A stretch of 27,424 nt of DNA from a virus. The stretch spans positions 1 to 27,424 of the IMG/VR virus record IMGVR_UViG_3300044726_000106; one strand, written 5' to 3'. Below the pieces are notes generated by a model. That model worked only from the letters and a program-made list of their open reading frames with translations. It made no database searches and had not been told where the DNA came from. The position numbers were made by a program, and so were the translations under genes. This document shows, piece by piece, positions 13,106 through 20,782 of this stretch (its first letter is position 1; the number at the start of each line of letters is the position of its first letter).

Positions 13106-13906
13106 ATGAACACGAAGATGCGCAACTCGCGGGTCAGCGACGAATGGCTGACCCGCATCTGTGCCGAGAACCCGATCCACGCGATCCTCGGCGACAACGG
13201 CCAGCCGAATGGCAACTACTTTACGGGGCCTGTTCGTTTGGCGTGGACGCAGCACCTGTTCACGCCGCGTCCGGCCACGCAGGAGGGTGCCAAGGGCAAG
13301 TACGATTGCTCGATCCTGTTCCCGCCCGGCGTCGACCTCTCGCTGCTGCAGCGCGCCGCGCTGACCATGATCGAAACCAACTTCCAGCGCTTCAAGGACG
13401 GCGCCACCGGCAAGTATGTCGGGCTCGAGCCGATCTTCCATGACCAGGGCATGAAGGCCAACTTCGAGGGCTACACGCCGGGCGGCGTCTATCTCAACGT
13501 CTCGACGAACTTCAAGCCGCAGATCGTCGAGCCCAGCCGCACCGGCGGCAAGGGTATCTTCAACCCCGTCACCGACGAGGCGCGCGTCTATCCCGGCGTG
13601 TGGGCGGTGTGTGCGATCAACCCCTACAGCTACGGCGTCTCGCCGCCGAGGCCCAAGAAGGGCGTCAAGTTCGGCATCCAGGGCATCTGCATCATCCAAG
13701 ACGACCAGTCGTTCGGTGGTGCCGGCGTCGATCCGCGCACGGCCTTCGCGGGCATCAGCGTGACGGCCGATACCAACGTCGCCGGAATGTTTGGCGGCGG
13801 TGCTCCCGGCCAGCCGATTGCCGGCATGGCCGCGCCGCAGCACGCCATGCCCGTGCAGGGCGGGGTGATGTCGGCTGACCAGATGCGGGATCTTGGTCTG
13901 GCGTGA
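13106..13906 (+). CDS. DUF2815 ssDNA-binding protein (T7 gp2.5-like), 266 aa
   Basis: The sequence matches the DUF2815 pattern: NYFTGPVRLAWTQHLFTPRP, then KGKYDCSILFPPGVDLSLLQ, NVSTNFKPQIVE, VYPGVWAVCAINPYSYG and KKGVKFGIQGICIIQDDQSF. DUF2815 proteins have an OB-fold related to T7 gp2.5 and bind single-stranded DNA during phage replication. The C-terminal 60 residues are glycine-, alanine- and methionine-rich (GMFGGGAPGQPIAGMAAPQH), a flexible tail, though it lacks the strongly acidic tip seen in many SSBs. ATG at 13106 with AGGAG upstream. It lies between the DUF2800 nuclease and DNA polymerase, its usual company. Confidence 0.85.
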   Translation: MNTKMRNSRVSDEWLTRICAENPIHAILGDNGQPNGNYFTGPVRLAWTQHLFTPRPATQEGAKGKYDCSILFPPGVDLSLLQRAALTMIETNFQRFKDGATGKYVGLEPIFHDQGMKANFEGYTPGGVYLNVSTNFKPQIVEPSRTGGKGIFNPVTDEARVYPGVWAVCAINPYSYGVSPPRPKKGVKFGIQGICIIQDDQSFGGAGVDPRTAFAGISVTADTNVAGMFGGGAPGQPIAGMAAPQHAMPVQGGVMSADQMRDLGLA

Positions 13907-14214
13907 TGTGGACACAAGAGCAGGCGATTCACCTCTGCCGCCAGATCGAGGTGATCGCCCCGCAGTTCGGCTGCCACGTCGCACTTACTGGAGGAACGCT
14001 CTACAAGATTGGCGAGCGTAAAGACGCCGACATCCTGTTCTATCGCATTCGTCAAGTCCCGCAGATCGACATCGACGGATTGATGAACGCGCTGACGACG
14101 ATCGGCGTTGTCCTCGGCAACATTCACGGGTGGGTGCGCAAGGCCACTTACGAGGGGAGGAATATCGACTTCTTCTTCCCTGAGACTTTGGATAGTGCAG
14201 GCTATCCGGGCTGA
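13906..14214 (+). CDS. Minimal nucleotidyltransferase-like protein, 102 aa
   Basis: ATG at 13906 shares a base with the DUF2815 stop; an in-frame GTG at 13903 is equally possible. The sequence has landmarks of the nucleotidyltransferase (MNT) fold: CHVALTGGTLYKIGERKDAD with Gly-Gly at 29-30 and the acids D40 and D42, and a later third acid in GRNIDFFFPE (D88). This is the hG(G/S)...DxD...D arrangement that binds metal and nucleotide. It is small, with no extra domain. The position between the SSB and polymerase genes, coupled to both, points to a nucleic-acid or nucleotide-modifying role. Substrate unknown; fold assignment is by motif only. Confidence 0.65.
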   Translation: MWTQEQAIHLCRQIEVIAPQFGCHVALTGGTLYKIGERKDADILFYRIRQVPQIDIDGLMNALTTIGVVLGNIHGWVRKATYEGRNIDFFFPETLDSAGYPG

Positions 14215-16445
14215 TGACTTCATTGCATATAGACTTCGAGACACGATCAGCGGCCGACCTGCGAAAGGTCGGCCTCTATCGTTATGCCGAGCACCCGACG
14301 ACGTCGGTCCTGATGATGGGCTACGCCTTCGGCGACGAACAGCGGTGGCTGTGGAAGCCTCGCAGCACCGAGGCCATTCCGTTGCGCGTCATGGCGCATG
14401 TGTCGGCCGGCGGGAAAGTCACTGCTCACAACAGCGCCTTCGAGCTCGCAATCTGGAACACGGTGCTGCGCCGGCAAGTCGCTAACCTCCCCGTCCTGCA
14501 CCGCGAGCAATGTGACTGCACGATGGCGCGCGCCCTCGCCAGTGGTCTCCCCGCTGCTCTCGCCCAACTCGCCGAAGTCACTCGCTCGCCAATCCTCAAG
14601 GACGAGGCCGGCGGCAAAGACATGCTTAAACTGTCGAAGCCGAAAAAGGTCCATCCCGACGGTACGATCGAGTGGCATGAAGACGCGCTGCTGTGGGGCA
14701 ATACCGAACGCTACTGCCTCGACGACGTCGGCGCCGAGAAGGGCGTAGACAAGGTCGTCCCTCATCTCTCCGAACGCGAGCGCCGCGTATGGCTGCTCGA
14801 CCACGAGATCAACGAGCGTGGCGTCCGTCTCGACGTCGAGATGATCCGTCGCGCACAAGCGGTGGCCGAACTGGCGCGCACCGACGCCAACGCCGAGATG
14901 CACCGCCTCACCGAGGGCTTCGTGCCCAAGGTGACGAACAACCAGAAGATCGTTGCCTGGCTGGCCTCACGCGGCATCGAGACCGACAGCATCGCCGGCG
15001 ACAACGCCGAAGACCTCTCGGAGGATATAGCCGCTGTCGGCGACGACCTCGCGCAGGAAGTCATGGATCTGCGCTACGTCGCCATGAAGGCCAGCGTGGC
15101 GAAGTTGAACAAGATGATGGATTGGGTCTGTGACGACGGACGCGTGCGCGGCGCATTGGCCTACCACGGCGCCAACACCGGCCGGTGGGCGGGACGCGGC
15201 CCTCAATTCCAGAACATGGTCAGAATCGACGGCGATCGCGATCTCGATCCCGTCAACCTCACCTTCCGCATCCTCGAGGCGGACCTGACGCCACAGGAGC
15301 GCCACGACCTCATCGAGGGGGCCGTCGGACCCGTCCTCAAGAGCCTGTCGAAATGTTCGCGGGGTATGGTCATCGCCAGCGAAGGGTGTCGCCTCATCGG
15401 CGCCGACAAGAGCAACATCGAGGGACGGGTCAATGCGTGGACCGCCGGCGAGCCGTGGAAGTTGGATGCTTTTCGCGCCTACGACCGCGGCGAGGGCGCA
15501 GACCTTTACAAAGTGGCATACGCGCAGTCGTTCAACATCGACGCCGCCGACGTCAACAACGCCCAGCGGCAGATAGGCAAGGTGCAGGAACTGGCGGGAG
15601 GCTTCCAGGGTTCTGTCGGCGCCTATCTCAAGTTCATTCGCAAGAGTGGCATGAAGCCTGGCGCCTTTGCTGATCTCGCCCTCGCCTCGGCCACCGAGAT
15701 GCAGACAAAAGATGCTCGTCGACAGTGGGATCAGGCACGGCCCAAAGACAAGCACGCTCTCGATGAACGCACATGGATCGGCATCAAGATCGCCGTGAAC
15801 AAGTGGCGAGCCGCACACCCCGCTATCGTGCAGGGGTGGTGGGATCGACAGGATGCGGCCATCGCGGCTGTCCTCAACCCCCGACAGGTCGTGCCCGTCC
15901 TCGAAGGACGTATCCGTTACCTCAGTGCAGATGGCTTCCTGTGGACGATGCTGCCCTCGACACGATTACTGGCCTACGCCCTGCCGTGGGTCGATTGGCA
16001 GTCGACGCCGAAGTGGCTCTACACGACGACGGATCCTGACACGCGAGAGCGAGTCCTCGCCGACGACTTCGGTACTGACGAAGTCGCGCTCTATGACGAG
16101 GACGGAAAGTTGGTGAAGGCGGAGGAGCGTTACGAGCGTCGCCGTCGCGTCGTGAAGCACTGGATCAACCAGAAGGGCTGGCGACCGAGAGCGTTGTACG
16201 GCGGACTCCAGTGCGAGAACGACACCCAGGCCATCGCACGTGACACGATGGTCGAGGATATGTTCGCTGCGAGAGATGCCGGCTATCCCATCGTATTGAC
16301 TGTGCATGATGAACTTGTTACTGATGTTCCATTCGGACATGGCAGCGCCGATGAGTTGGCGCAGATCATGTCGCGGGTGCCTGATTGGATACCGGGCCTG
16401 CCGCTGGCAGCGAAGGCGTGGGAAGACAGGAGATACGTGAAATGA
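14214..16445 (+). CDS. Family A DNA polymerase with 3'-5' exonuclease domain, 743 aa
   Basis: The exonuclease domain shows Exo I SLHIDFETRS (D7, E9), Exo II TAHNSAFELAIWN (residues 70-82) and Exo III YCLDDV (D170/D171). The polymerase domain shows motif A GADKSNIEGRVNAW (D398, E403, R405), motif B RQIGKVQELAGGFQG (R452, K456) and motif C VLTVHDELV (H698, D699, E700). All catalytic acids are present. There is no 5'-3' exonuclease domain, as usual in phage enzymes. It copies phage DNA with proofreading. Motif A carries Lys after the catalytic Asp, where Tyr or Phe is more common. The gene is coupled to the small nucleotidyltransferase gene upstream and to 16442 downstream. Confidence 0.95.
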   Translation: MTSLHIDFETRSAADLRKVGLYRYAEHPTTSVLMMGYAFGDEQRWLWKPRSTEAIPLRVMAHVSAGGKVTAHNSAFELAIWNTVLRRQVANLPVLHREQCDCTMARALASGLPAALAQLAEVTRSPILKDEAGGKDMLKLSKPKKVHPDGTIEWHEDALLWGNTERYCLDDVGAEKGVDKVVPHLSERERRVWLLDHEINERGVRLDVEMIRRAQAVAELARTDANAEMHRLTEGFVPKVTNNQKIVAWLASRGIETDSIAGDNAEDLSEDIAAVGDDLAQEVMDLRYVAMKASVAKLNKMMDWVCDDGRVRGALAYHGANTGRWAGRGPQFQNMVRIDGDRDLDPVNLTFRILEADLTPQERHDLIEGAVGPVLKSLSKCSRGMVIASEGCRLIGADKSNIEGRVNAWTAGEPWKLDAFRAYDRGEGADLYKVAYAQSFNIDAADVNNAQRQIGKVQELAGGFQGSVGAYLKFIRKSGMKPGAFADLALASATEMQTKDARRQWDQARPKDKHALDERTWIGIKIAVNKWRAAHPAIVQGWWDRQDAAIAAVLNPRQVVPVLEGRIRYLSADGFLWTMLPSTRLLAYALPWVDWQSTPKWLYTTTDPDTRERVLADDFGTDEVALYDEDGKLVKAEERYERRRRVVKHWINQKGWRPRALYGGLQCENDTQAIARDTMVEDMFAARDAGYPIVLTVHDELVTDVPFGHGSADELAQIMSRVPDWIPGLPLAAKAWEDRRYVK

Positions 16446-16732
16446 CGCAATACCGGAAGAAGCCTGTCGTGATCGACGCGATCCAATGGACGGGCGGCAA
16501 CATCGAAGATGTGCTGCCGTTCTTCGGTGATATGTCGAAGCTGCCGAATACGGGCGGCTACATCAAGCCTGGTATCGGCCATATTCCTCCCGCAGGTGTG
16601 CTGATCATCCCGACGCTGGAAGGCGAAATGACCGCCAGCGCCGGCGACTGGATCATCAAGGGCGTGAAGGGCGAGTTCTACCCGTGCAAGCCCGACATCT
16701 TCGAGGCGACCTACGAGAAGGTCGAACAGTGA
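16442..16732 (+). CDS. Conserved phage protein of the YRKKPVVIDAIQW type, 96 aa
   Basis: ATG at 16442 overlaps the polymerase stop as ATGA. The product starts MTQYRKKPVVIDAIQWTGGN and ends with GDWIIKGVKGEFYPCKPDIF followed by EATYEKVEQ. This beginning and end recur in small proteins of many unrelated phages and prophages; no function is established to my knowledge. The compact beta-rich pattern suggests a small barrel. It is tied to the polymerase gene by position here. Confidence 0.8.
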   Translation: MTQYRKKPVVIDAIQWTGGNIEDVLPFFGDMSKLPNTGGYIKPGIGHIPPAGVLIIPTLEGEMTASAGDWIIKGVKGEFYPCKPDIFEATYEKVEQ

Positions 16733-17025
16733 GCCGGCAGAACGACAAGCTCTCGGAGCGCGATGCCGGTGTCCTGTCGGCGCTGCGCGAGGCCGGCATC
16801 GGCGGCATCTCGATCGAAGACCTCTACGACGTCTACATCGCCCCGCTGGGCGTGAACGTCACCGACGAGCAGGTCAACGCCTCGATGCGCAAGAAGCAGC
16901 AGACCGTCGGCGCCGTGATCTCGCGCATCCACGTCAAGCGGCCTGGCATCCACATCCAGCCCGGCGAGGCGCGTCATACCTACGTGATGCGCCGGCGTCG
17001 CGTGCCGTTGGGGAGGGCAGCATGA
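16729..17025 (+). CDS. Small winged-helix-like protein, 98 aa
   Basis: GTG at 16729 overlaps the previous TGA as GTGA. The 98-residue product has a helical first half (RDAGVLSALREAGIGGISIE, DLYDVYIAP) and a second half, TVGAVISRIHVKRPGIHIQP followed by GEARHTYVMRRRR, that looks like a recognition helix followed by a beta wing. This pattern, with its basic C-terminus, suggests a winged-helix DNA-binding protein. No specific family is recognised. Confidence 0.7.
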   Translation: MSRQNDKLSERDAGVLSALREAGIGGISIEDLYDVYIAPLGVNVTDEQVNASMRKKQQTVGAVISRIHVKRPGIHIQPGEARHTYVMRRRRVPLGRAA

Positions 17026-17204
17026 ATCTCGACGATGAGGTCTCCGACCTTCTCGGTCTGTGGAAGAAACGCCACGACGCCTTAACGCCGGATGCGGAGG
17101 GACTGACCGAAGGCTCAAGCAGTCATCTTCGCACGGTGCGTTTCGTCCTCAATCAGTGCATGGAAGACCTGTCCCGCGCGACAGACGTACCAATTCCGAC
17201 TTAA
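17022..17204 (+). CDS. Hypothetical protein, 60 aa
   Basis: ATG at 17022 overlaps the previous stop as ATGA, with GGGGAGGG (17011-17018) as RBS. The 60-residue product is acidic and helical (MNLDDEVSDLLGLWKKRHDA, then RTVRFVLNQCMEDLSRATD). No family recognised. It directly precedes the primase-helicase gene. Confidence 0.65.
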   Translation: MNLDDEVSDLLGLWKKRHDALTPDAEGLTEGSSSHLRTVRFVLNQCMEDLSRATDVPIPT

Positions 17205-17210
17205 CCTGCT

Positions 17211-17226
17211 GCCCTTCGGGGAGGGC
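17211..17226 (+). promoter_or_regulatory. Hairpin covering the primase-helicase ribosome binding site
   Basis: GCCCT (17211-17215) pairs with AGGGC (17222-17226) around the loop TCGGGG. The Shine-Dalgarno GGGGAGGG (17218-17225) for the ATG at 17232 is within this hairpin. It could lower or regulate translation of the helicase; the stem is short, so this is tentative. Confidence 0.35.
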
Positions 17227-17231
17227 TCTAC

Positions 17232-19247
17232 ATGCCAGGGATGCTGGATGCTGCCCTGGCATGGGCGGCGAGGGGCTTTCGCGTCTTCCCGCTGGCGGCA
17301 GGCACGAAGGACCAGCCTATCGTACCTTTCGTCGAGGCGGCCACCACCGACCCGGCGACCATCAGGGCGTGGTGGTCGGACCCTGTCATGGGCTTCGAGC
17401 GGGACTACAACATCGGGGTGGAGACCTCTGCCCTCAACGTCGTCGACATCGACGTCCGCAACGGCAAGCCCGGCCTGCAGAACTTCCTCGACCTGGTCGG
17501 CGGCTTTGACACCCTGACCGTCAGCACCCCGTCAGGCGGCTACCATTGCTACTTCGTCGGGCCTCCCGCTGCCAACAAGGTCGGCAACGGCAAGAACGGG
17601 TGGCCCCTCGGCGTGGACATCCGGTCACACCACGGTTACGTCGTCGGGCCGGGTTCTTTTACCGTCGCCTCTGAAAACTCCGTGGAGGGCTTCTACAGCG
17701 TCCTCATCGACGGGAGGCCCGAAGATACCCCCGACACCGTGAAGGCCCTTCTACGGCCTCCGTTGCTCCGCCCTGCGACCGTCAGAGCCTCCGAGGAAGA
17801 CACCGCAGGTGCCATCACCGCCGCTACCGCCTATTTGGCAGGTCCGGCCCCTCCCGCGATCGGGGGGCAGGGCGGCGATCACACGACTTATGTGGTCAGT
17901 TGTAGATTGCGGGACTTTGGCCTGTCGGAGGAAATGGCGTATCGGCTATTGCTGCAGGTCTGGAACGGGCGCTGCGACCCTGCGTGGGACGCATACGAGC
18001 TACGCGCCAAAGTGACCAACGCCTACGCCTACGCGACGGGCGATCCGGGGGCCATAGCGCCCGAGAAACTGTTCAACGGCTTCTCCCTGGCCGCCCTCCC
18101 GCCGGCGATCGCCCCCTTCAACAGCGACGGCATTTTCCTGTTCGGCAACGCCACTGAGATTGCAGGCATCGGGCCGCGGCGCTGGCTCTACAACAAGATC
18201 CTCATGCGCGGCGAGGTCACGCTGGTCGGGGCACCCGGCGGCACCGGCAAGTCGTCGCTATCCCTGACGATCGCCGCCCATCTGGCGATGGGCCTGGCCT
18301 TCATGGACTTCAAGCTGCACCTGCGCCCCGGCGAGGACGGTGGCTACTCGGTGATCTACAACGCCGAAGACGACATCATGGAAATGTCGCGCCGGCTGGT
18401 GGCGATCTGCCGGCACTACGGCTTCGACTACAGCAGAGTGAAGTCGCGCATCGCCCTCGTCGACCGGAAGAAGATCAGACTGAAACTGACCCAAGGGCGC
18501 CCAGCCAAGGTCAATGTCGACCACGTCCAGGCGCTGACACGGGCAGCGATGTCGCAAGGTGTGGGCGCGGTGTTTCTCGACCCCCTCGTGTCGCTGCACC
18601 AGAGCGACGAGCTCGACAACACCGAGATGGAGTTCGTGATGGACACGTTGAAGGCGGTGGCCGAAGCCGCCGACGTGGCCGTGATGGCAATTCACCATAC
18701 CAACAAACCGTCAGGGGCCTCGTCGGCGGGCCGCGCCGGCGACATGAACTCGATAAGAGGCGCGACGGCCCTGGTGACGCCTGCTCGAGCCGCTTACACG
18801 CTCTATGCCGCTGCGGAAGCCGACTGCGAGGAATGGGGCATCCCGCCCGACAACCGCGACCTCTACGTCAGGCTCGACAGCGCGAAGGCCAATCTTGCGC
18901 GCCGCGGCGTGACACCTCGCTGGCTGAAGGCTCATAGCGTCAAGGTCGGGGGCGACGACGTCGGTGTCTTTGCGCCTGTCGATCTCACCGCCGAGAGCAA
19001 GGAAGCGTCGATGCTGTTGGCGCGTGCGCTGATCGCCGAGATGACGGCGCGCTCGCAGGGCTGGATGAAGTTGGGCGACGCGGTGAAGTGGATCCGCGAG
19101 ACCGACCCACTCTACGCCAAGGTGCCAGAGAAGGCGCTCAGGAGCAGGCTCGAGACGTGGTTCGCGTTTGGCGTGACCACGGGCGTAGGGACGTTAAGCA
19201 TCAAGCAGGCAGAAGGCGGCACCGGGAAGGTGCTGACGATCGAGTAG
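17232..19247 (+). CDS. PrimPol primase fused to RecA-fold replicative helicase, 671 aa
   Basis: The N-terminal 200 residues are a prim-pol (AEP) domain: WAARGFRVFPLAAGTKDQP, the catalytic VVDIDVRNGK (D72, D74), STPSGGYHCYF (98-108) with the catalytic His, and GVDIRSHHGYVVGPGS. From about residue 290 follows a RepA/AAA_25-like hexameric helicase domain: Walker A GAPGGTGKSS (333-342), VIYNAEDD (Walker A' region), Walker B VFLDPLVSLHQ (D450) and a sensor-like IHHTNKPSG. A short winged C-terminal region ends the protein. It would make primers and unwind the template, the two jobs of T7 gp4 but with an archaeo-eukaryotic-type primase. Last gene of the rightward block. Confidence 0.9.
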   Translation: MPGMLDAALAWAARGFRVFPLAAGTKDQPIVPFVEAATTDPATIRAWWSDPVMGFERDYNIGVETSALNVVDIDVRNGKPGLQNFLDLVGGFDTLTVSTPSGGYHCYFVGPPAANKVGNGKNGWPLGVDIRSHHGYVVGPGSFTVASENSVEGFYSVLIDGRPEDTPDTVKALLRPPLLRPATVRASEEDTAGAITAATAYLAGPAPPAIGGQGGDHTTYVVSCRLRDFGLSEEMAYRLLLQVWNGRCDPAWDAYELRAKVTNAYAYATGDPGAIAPEKLFNGFSLAALPPAIAPFNSDGIFLFGNATEIAGIGPRRWLYNKILMRGEVTLVGAPGGTGKSSLSLTIAAHLAMGLAFMDFKLHLRPGEDGGYSVIYNAEDDIMEMSRRLVAICRHYGFDYSRVKSRIALVDRKKIRLKLTQGRPAKVNVDHVQALTRAAMSQGVGAVFLDPLVSLHQSDELDNTEMEFVMDTLKAVAEAADVAVMAIHHTNKPSGASSAGRAGDMNSIRGATALVTPARAAYTLYAAAEADCEEWGIPPDNRDLYVRLDSAKANLARRGVTPRWLKAHSVKVGGDDVGVFAPVDLTAESKEASMLLARALIAEMTARSQGWMKLGDAVKWIRETDPLYAKVPEKALRSRLETWFAFGVTTGVGTLSIKQAEGGTGKVLTIE

Positions 19248-19400
19248 CTAGTGGTCGCGCGCAAGGAAAGATGCCACGATTTCTTTGCTCATGCTCCAGC
19301 CGAGATCATTGCACCAACGATCTACAAGCCGGTGCCGTGGGCCTAGTGAGCGATACACTTCCCGATAGACGGCCCAAACGGTTGCGCTGACAGGGATCAC
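19248..19400 (-). CDS. Possible small protein at the convergence point, 50 aa
   Basis: On the minus strand a frame from GTG 19400 to 19248 encodes a protein-like sequence (VIPVSATVWAVYREVYRSLG, then RHRLVDRWCNDLGWSMSKEI). The GTG overlaps the stop of the Rz1 gene (19397-19399). No strong RBS is seen. It fills nearly all of the space between the converging primase-helicase and lysis genes, leaving no room for a clear bidirectional terminator. No family recognised; coding status uncertain. Confidence 0.4.
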   Translation of the reverse strand: MIPVSATVWAVYREVYRSLGPRHRLVDRWCNDLGWSMSKEIVASFLARDH

Positions 19401-19678
19401 CTGAAGAAGTCCTGCAGCTTGTCGCTGTTGAGCCGGCAGCGCTCGCCGGCCACCAGTACGCCTGAGACCCACAGGGCCTGCTCCTGTTGCCCGGCGCCGC
19501 GCGGGTAGACGGGAGGCTCGCGCGGGCAGGGAAGCAGCAGTTCCGGCGGCGGCTTGGCCTTCACCAGTTCAACAGTCGGTACCACCTCTTTCGATGCACA
19601 GGCGCCGACGCAGAGCGTCCATAGGAGCATTGGGGCAAGTAAGCTCGATCGCGCGCAGGATGTCCTTGCTTCGGTCAA
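19397..19678 (-). CDS. o-spanin (Rz1-like lipoprotein), 93 aa, nested in Rz gene
   Basis: The start is placed at TTG 19678 because GAGGAG lies seven bases upstream on the minus strand. This gives a lipoprotein signal MTEARTSCARSSLLAPMLLW followed by the lipobox LCVGAC, with the lipidated Cys at about residue 27. The mature part is proline-rich (KAKPPPELLLPCPREPPVYP) and then helical, as in Rz1 proteins. The gene starts inside the Rz gene in another frame and runs past its end, the classic overlapped Rz/Rz1 layout. The o-spanin sits in the outer membrane and fuses it with the inner membrane through Rz. The much longer frame upstream (to 19882) is an antisense-type shadow of Rz and is not used. 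Confidence 0.8.
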   Translation of the reverse strand: MTEARTSCARSSLLAPMLLWTLCVGACASKEVVPTVELVKAKPPPELLLPCPREPPVYPRGAGQQEQALWVSGVLVAGERCRLNSDKLQDFFR

Positions 19679-19916
19679 GATGGAACTCCTCGAGTTGGCG
19701 CATGGCCTCGGCGTTGGCGCGCGACAGTTCGGCGTTTGCGGCTGCCTGCTTCTGCATGTCCTGAAACGCCTTGAGATTCTTCTCGGCGGCGAGTTTGTAG
19801 ACGGCAGCAGCCGCCTTGTGCTCGATCGCCTCGCCCCGTTCGTAGAAGCCCCAGGCAGCGAGGCCAGCGACGAGGGCGCCACCGACGGCGAGGACAGACA
19901 GCGAGGGAAGGGCCAT
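19569..19916 (-). CDS. i-spanin (Rz-like), 115 aa
   Basis: The start is taken at ATG 19916, which shares a base with the endolysin stop (TGATG); the longer frame to 19970 lies inside the endolysin. The N-terminal segment ALPSLSVLAVGGALVAGLAA is a signal-anchor membrane helix. It is followed by a long alanine-rich coiled coil (AAAAVYKLAAEKNLKAFQDM, then ELSRANAEAMRQLEEF), and the end has a Cys-containing tail (TCPNAP, RLCIERGGTDC). This is the topology of inner-membrane spanins. It works with the nested Rz1 gene and the endolysin upstream in the same operon. Confidence 0.8.
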   Translation of the reverse strand: MALPSLSVLAVGGALVAGLAAWGFYERGEAIEHKAAAAVYKLAAEKNLKAFQDMQKQAAANAELSRANAEAMRQLEEFHLDRSKDILRAIELTCPNAPMDALRRRLCIERGGTDC

Positions 19917-20620
19917 CAGACGGTGATGCCGAGACGCTTCTTCGTCTTGTCGCCGACGATGCCATCCCACTCGCCCGGTTCGTTGGGAAAGAGGGCGCGC
20001 TGGGCGGCGATGACGGCGGTTTTGGTCTCCTCGCCAAAACGACCGTCGACCGGCCCGGCGTAGTAGCCGTGCGTCGCGAGCTCGGCCTGCAGCGCACGGA
20101 CGTCGTCACCGTAATCACCGATGAAGATTGTCCGCGGCGCCGGCGGCTTCACCGGCAGGCCGGCAATCTGCTCGACGGCGTGCTGCACGCCCAGCAAGGC
20201 ATTGGCGTAGTTCGGATCGGTGGCGTAGCCGGCCCGCTGCAGCGCCTCGAAGTACTCTTGGTCACTCTTGATGTTGCCGGGATCGAAGACGCCGGCGGCA
20301 GCGTAGCGGCTGTTGACCTTCAGGAAGTTGAAATGGTCGGCAAAGCTGTCGGCCACCGTGTCGTAGTCGCGGAAGCCCTGTCCGTGCTGAATCTCCGACT
20401 GGCCGTTGATGACCTCGCGCGTCGTGATGTACTGGACCTTGCCCTTCCACGACGAGTCGGCCCTGATTCCAAAAATATTATTCCCGATGGCCGCGGCCCC
20501 CCAACCCGTCTCAAGTGCTGCCTGCGCCACGATTGCCGAGGGCGAGCAGCCGATCATTTTCGCCGTGAACTCGGCGGCGGCGAGCCAGTCGTGAACGAGA
20601 CGGACGCGATCAATCGGCAT
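19916..20620 (-). CDS. Endolysin: glucosaminidase (GH73-like) with peptidoglycan-binding domain, 234 aa
   Basis: Residues 1-150 form a FlgJ/GH73-like N-acetylglucosaminidase domain: CSPSAIVAQAALETGWG with the catalytic Glu (E37), then NNIFGIRADSSWKGK, FRDYDTVADSFADHFNFL and an ALQRAGYATDPNYANALL end typical of the family. Residues about 165-234 are a PG_binding_1 domain (GDYGDDVRALQAELATHGYY, DGRFGEETKTAVIAAQRALF). No signal peptide is seen, so a holin should release it; a holin candidate is at 21689-21904. It cuts the glycan strands of peptidoglycan at lysis. It is the first gene of a lysis cassette with Rz and Rz1 downstream. Confidence 0.9.
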   Translation of the reverse strand: MPIDRVRLVHDWLAAAEFTAKMIGCSPSAIVAQAALETGWGAAAIGNNIFGIRADSSWKGKVQYITTREVINGQSEIQHGQGFRDYDTVADSFADHFNFLKVNSRYAAAGVFDPGNIKSDQEYFEALQRAGYATDPNYANALLGVQHAVEQIAGLPVKPPAPRTIFIGDYGDDVRALQAELATHGYYAGPVDGRFGEETKTAVIAAQRALFPNEPGEWDGIVGDKTKKRLGITV

Positions 20621-20644
20621 GGTGCATCCTAAGTAGAAAGCGGA

Positions 20645-20662
20645 AGTACAGTAACATGTACT
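20645..20662. repeat. Small inverted repeat upstream of endolysin gene
   Basis: AGTACA (20645-20650) and TGTACT (20657-20662) around a six-base loop, 25-42 bases upstream of the endolysin start codon on the minus strand. It could be a protein-binding dyad or RNA hairpin in the endolysin leader. Confidence 0.35.
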
Positions 20663-20727
20663 TCAAAGGCTCTCCAGTCTATGCTCGATTACGTGCTGTT
20701 GTCGGTATGACGGCCTTATAACCCGTC

Positions 20728-20748
20728 GTCTCGGCCCCACTCCGAGAC
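20728..20748. repeat. GC-rich hairpin between HNH and endolysin genes
   Basis: GTCTCGG (20728-20734) pairs perfectly with CCGAGAC (20742-20748) around CCCCACT. There is no T-run on either side. It lies in the 162-base gap between the divergent HNH and endolysin genes and may mark the edge of the HNH insertion or act as a weak terminator for the minus-strand structural genes. Confidence 0.4.
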
Positions 20749-20782
20749 CCCGGCAGCAGCACACTTGAAGTGGGAGATACCA

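Noticed and set aside
16311-16320. GAACTTGTTA resembling the operator motif
   Set aside because: It lies inside motif C of the polymerase (DELV codons), so the sequence is explained by the protein.
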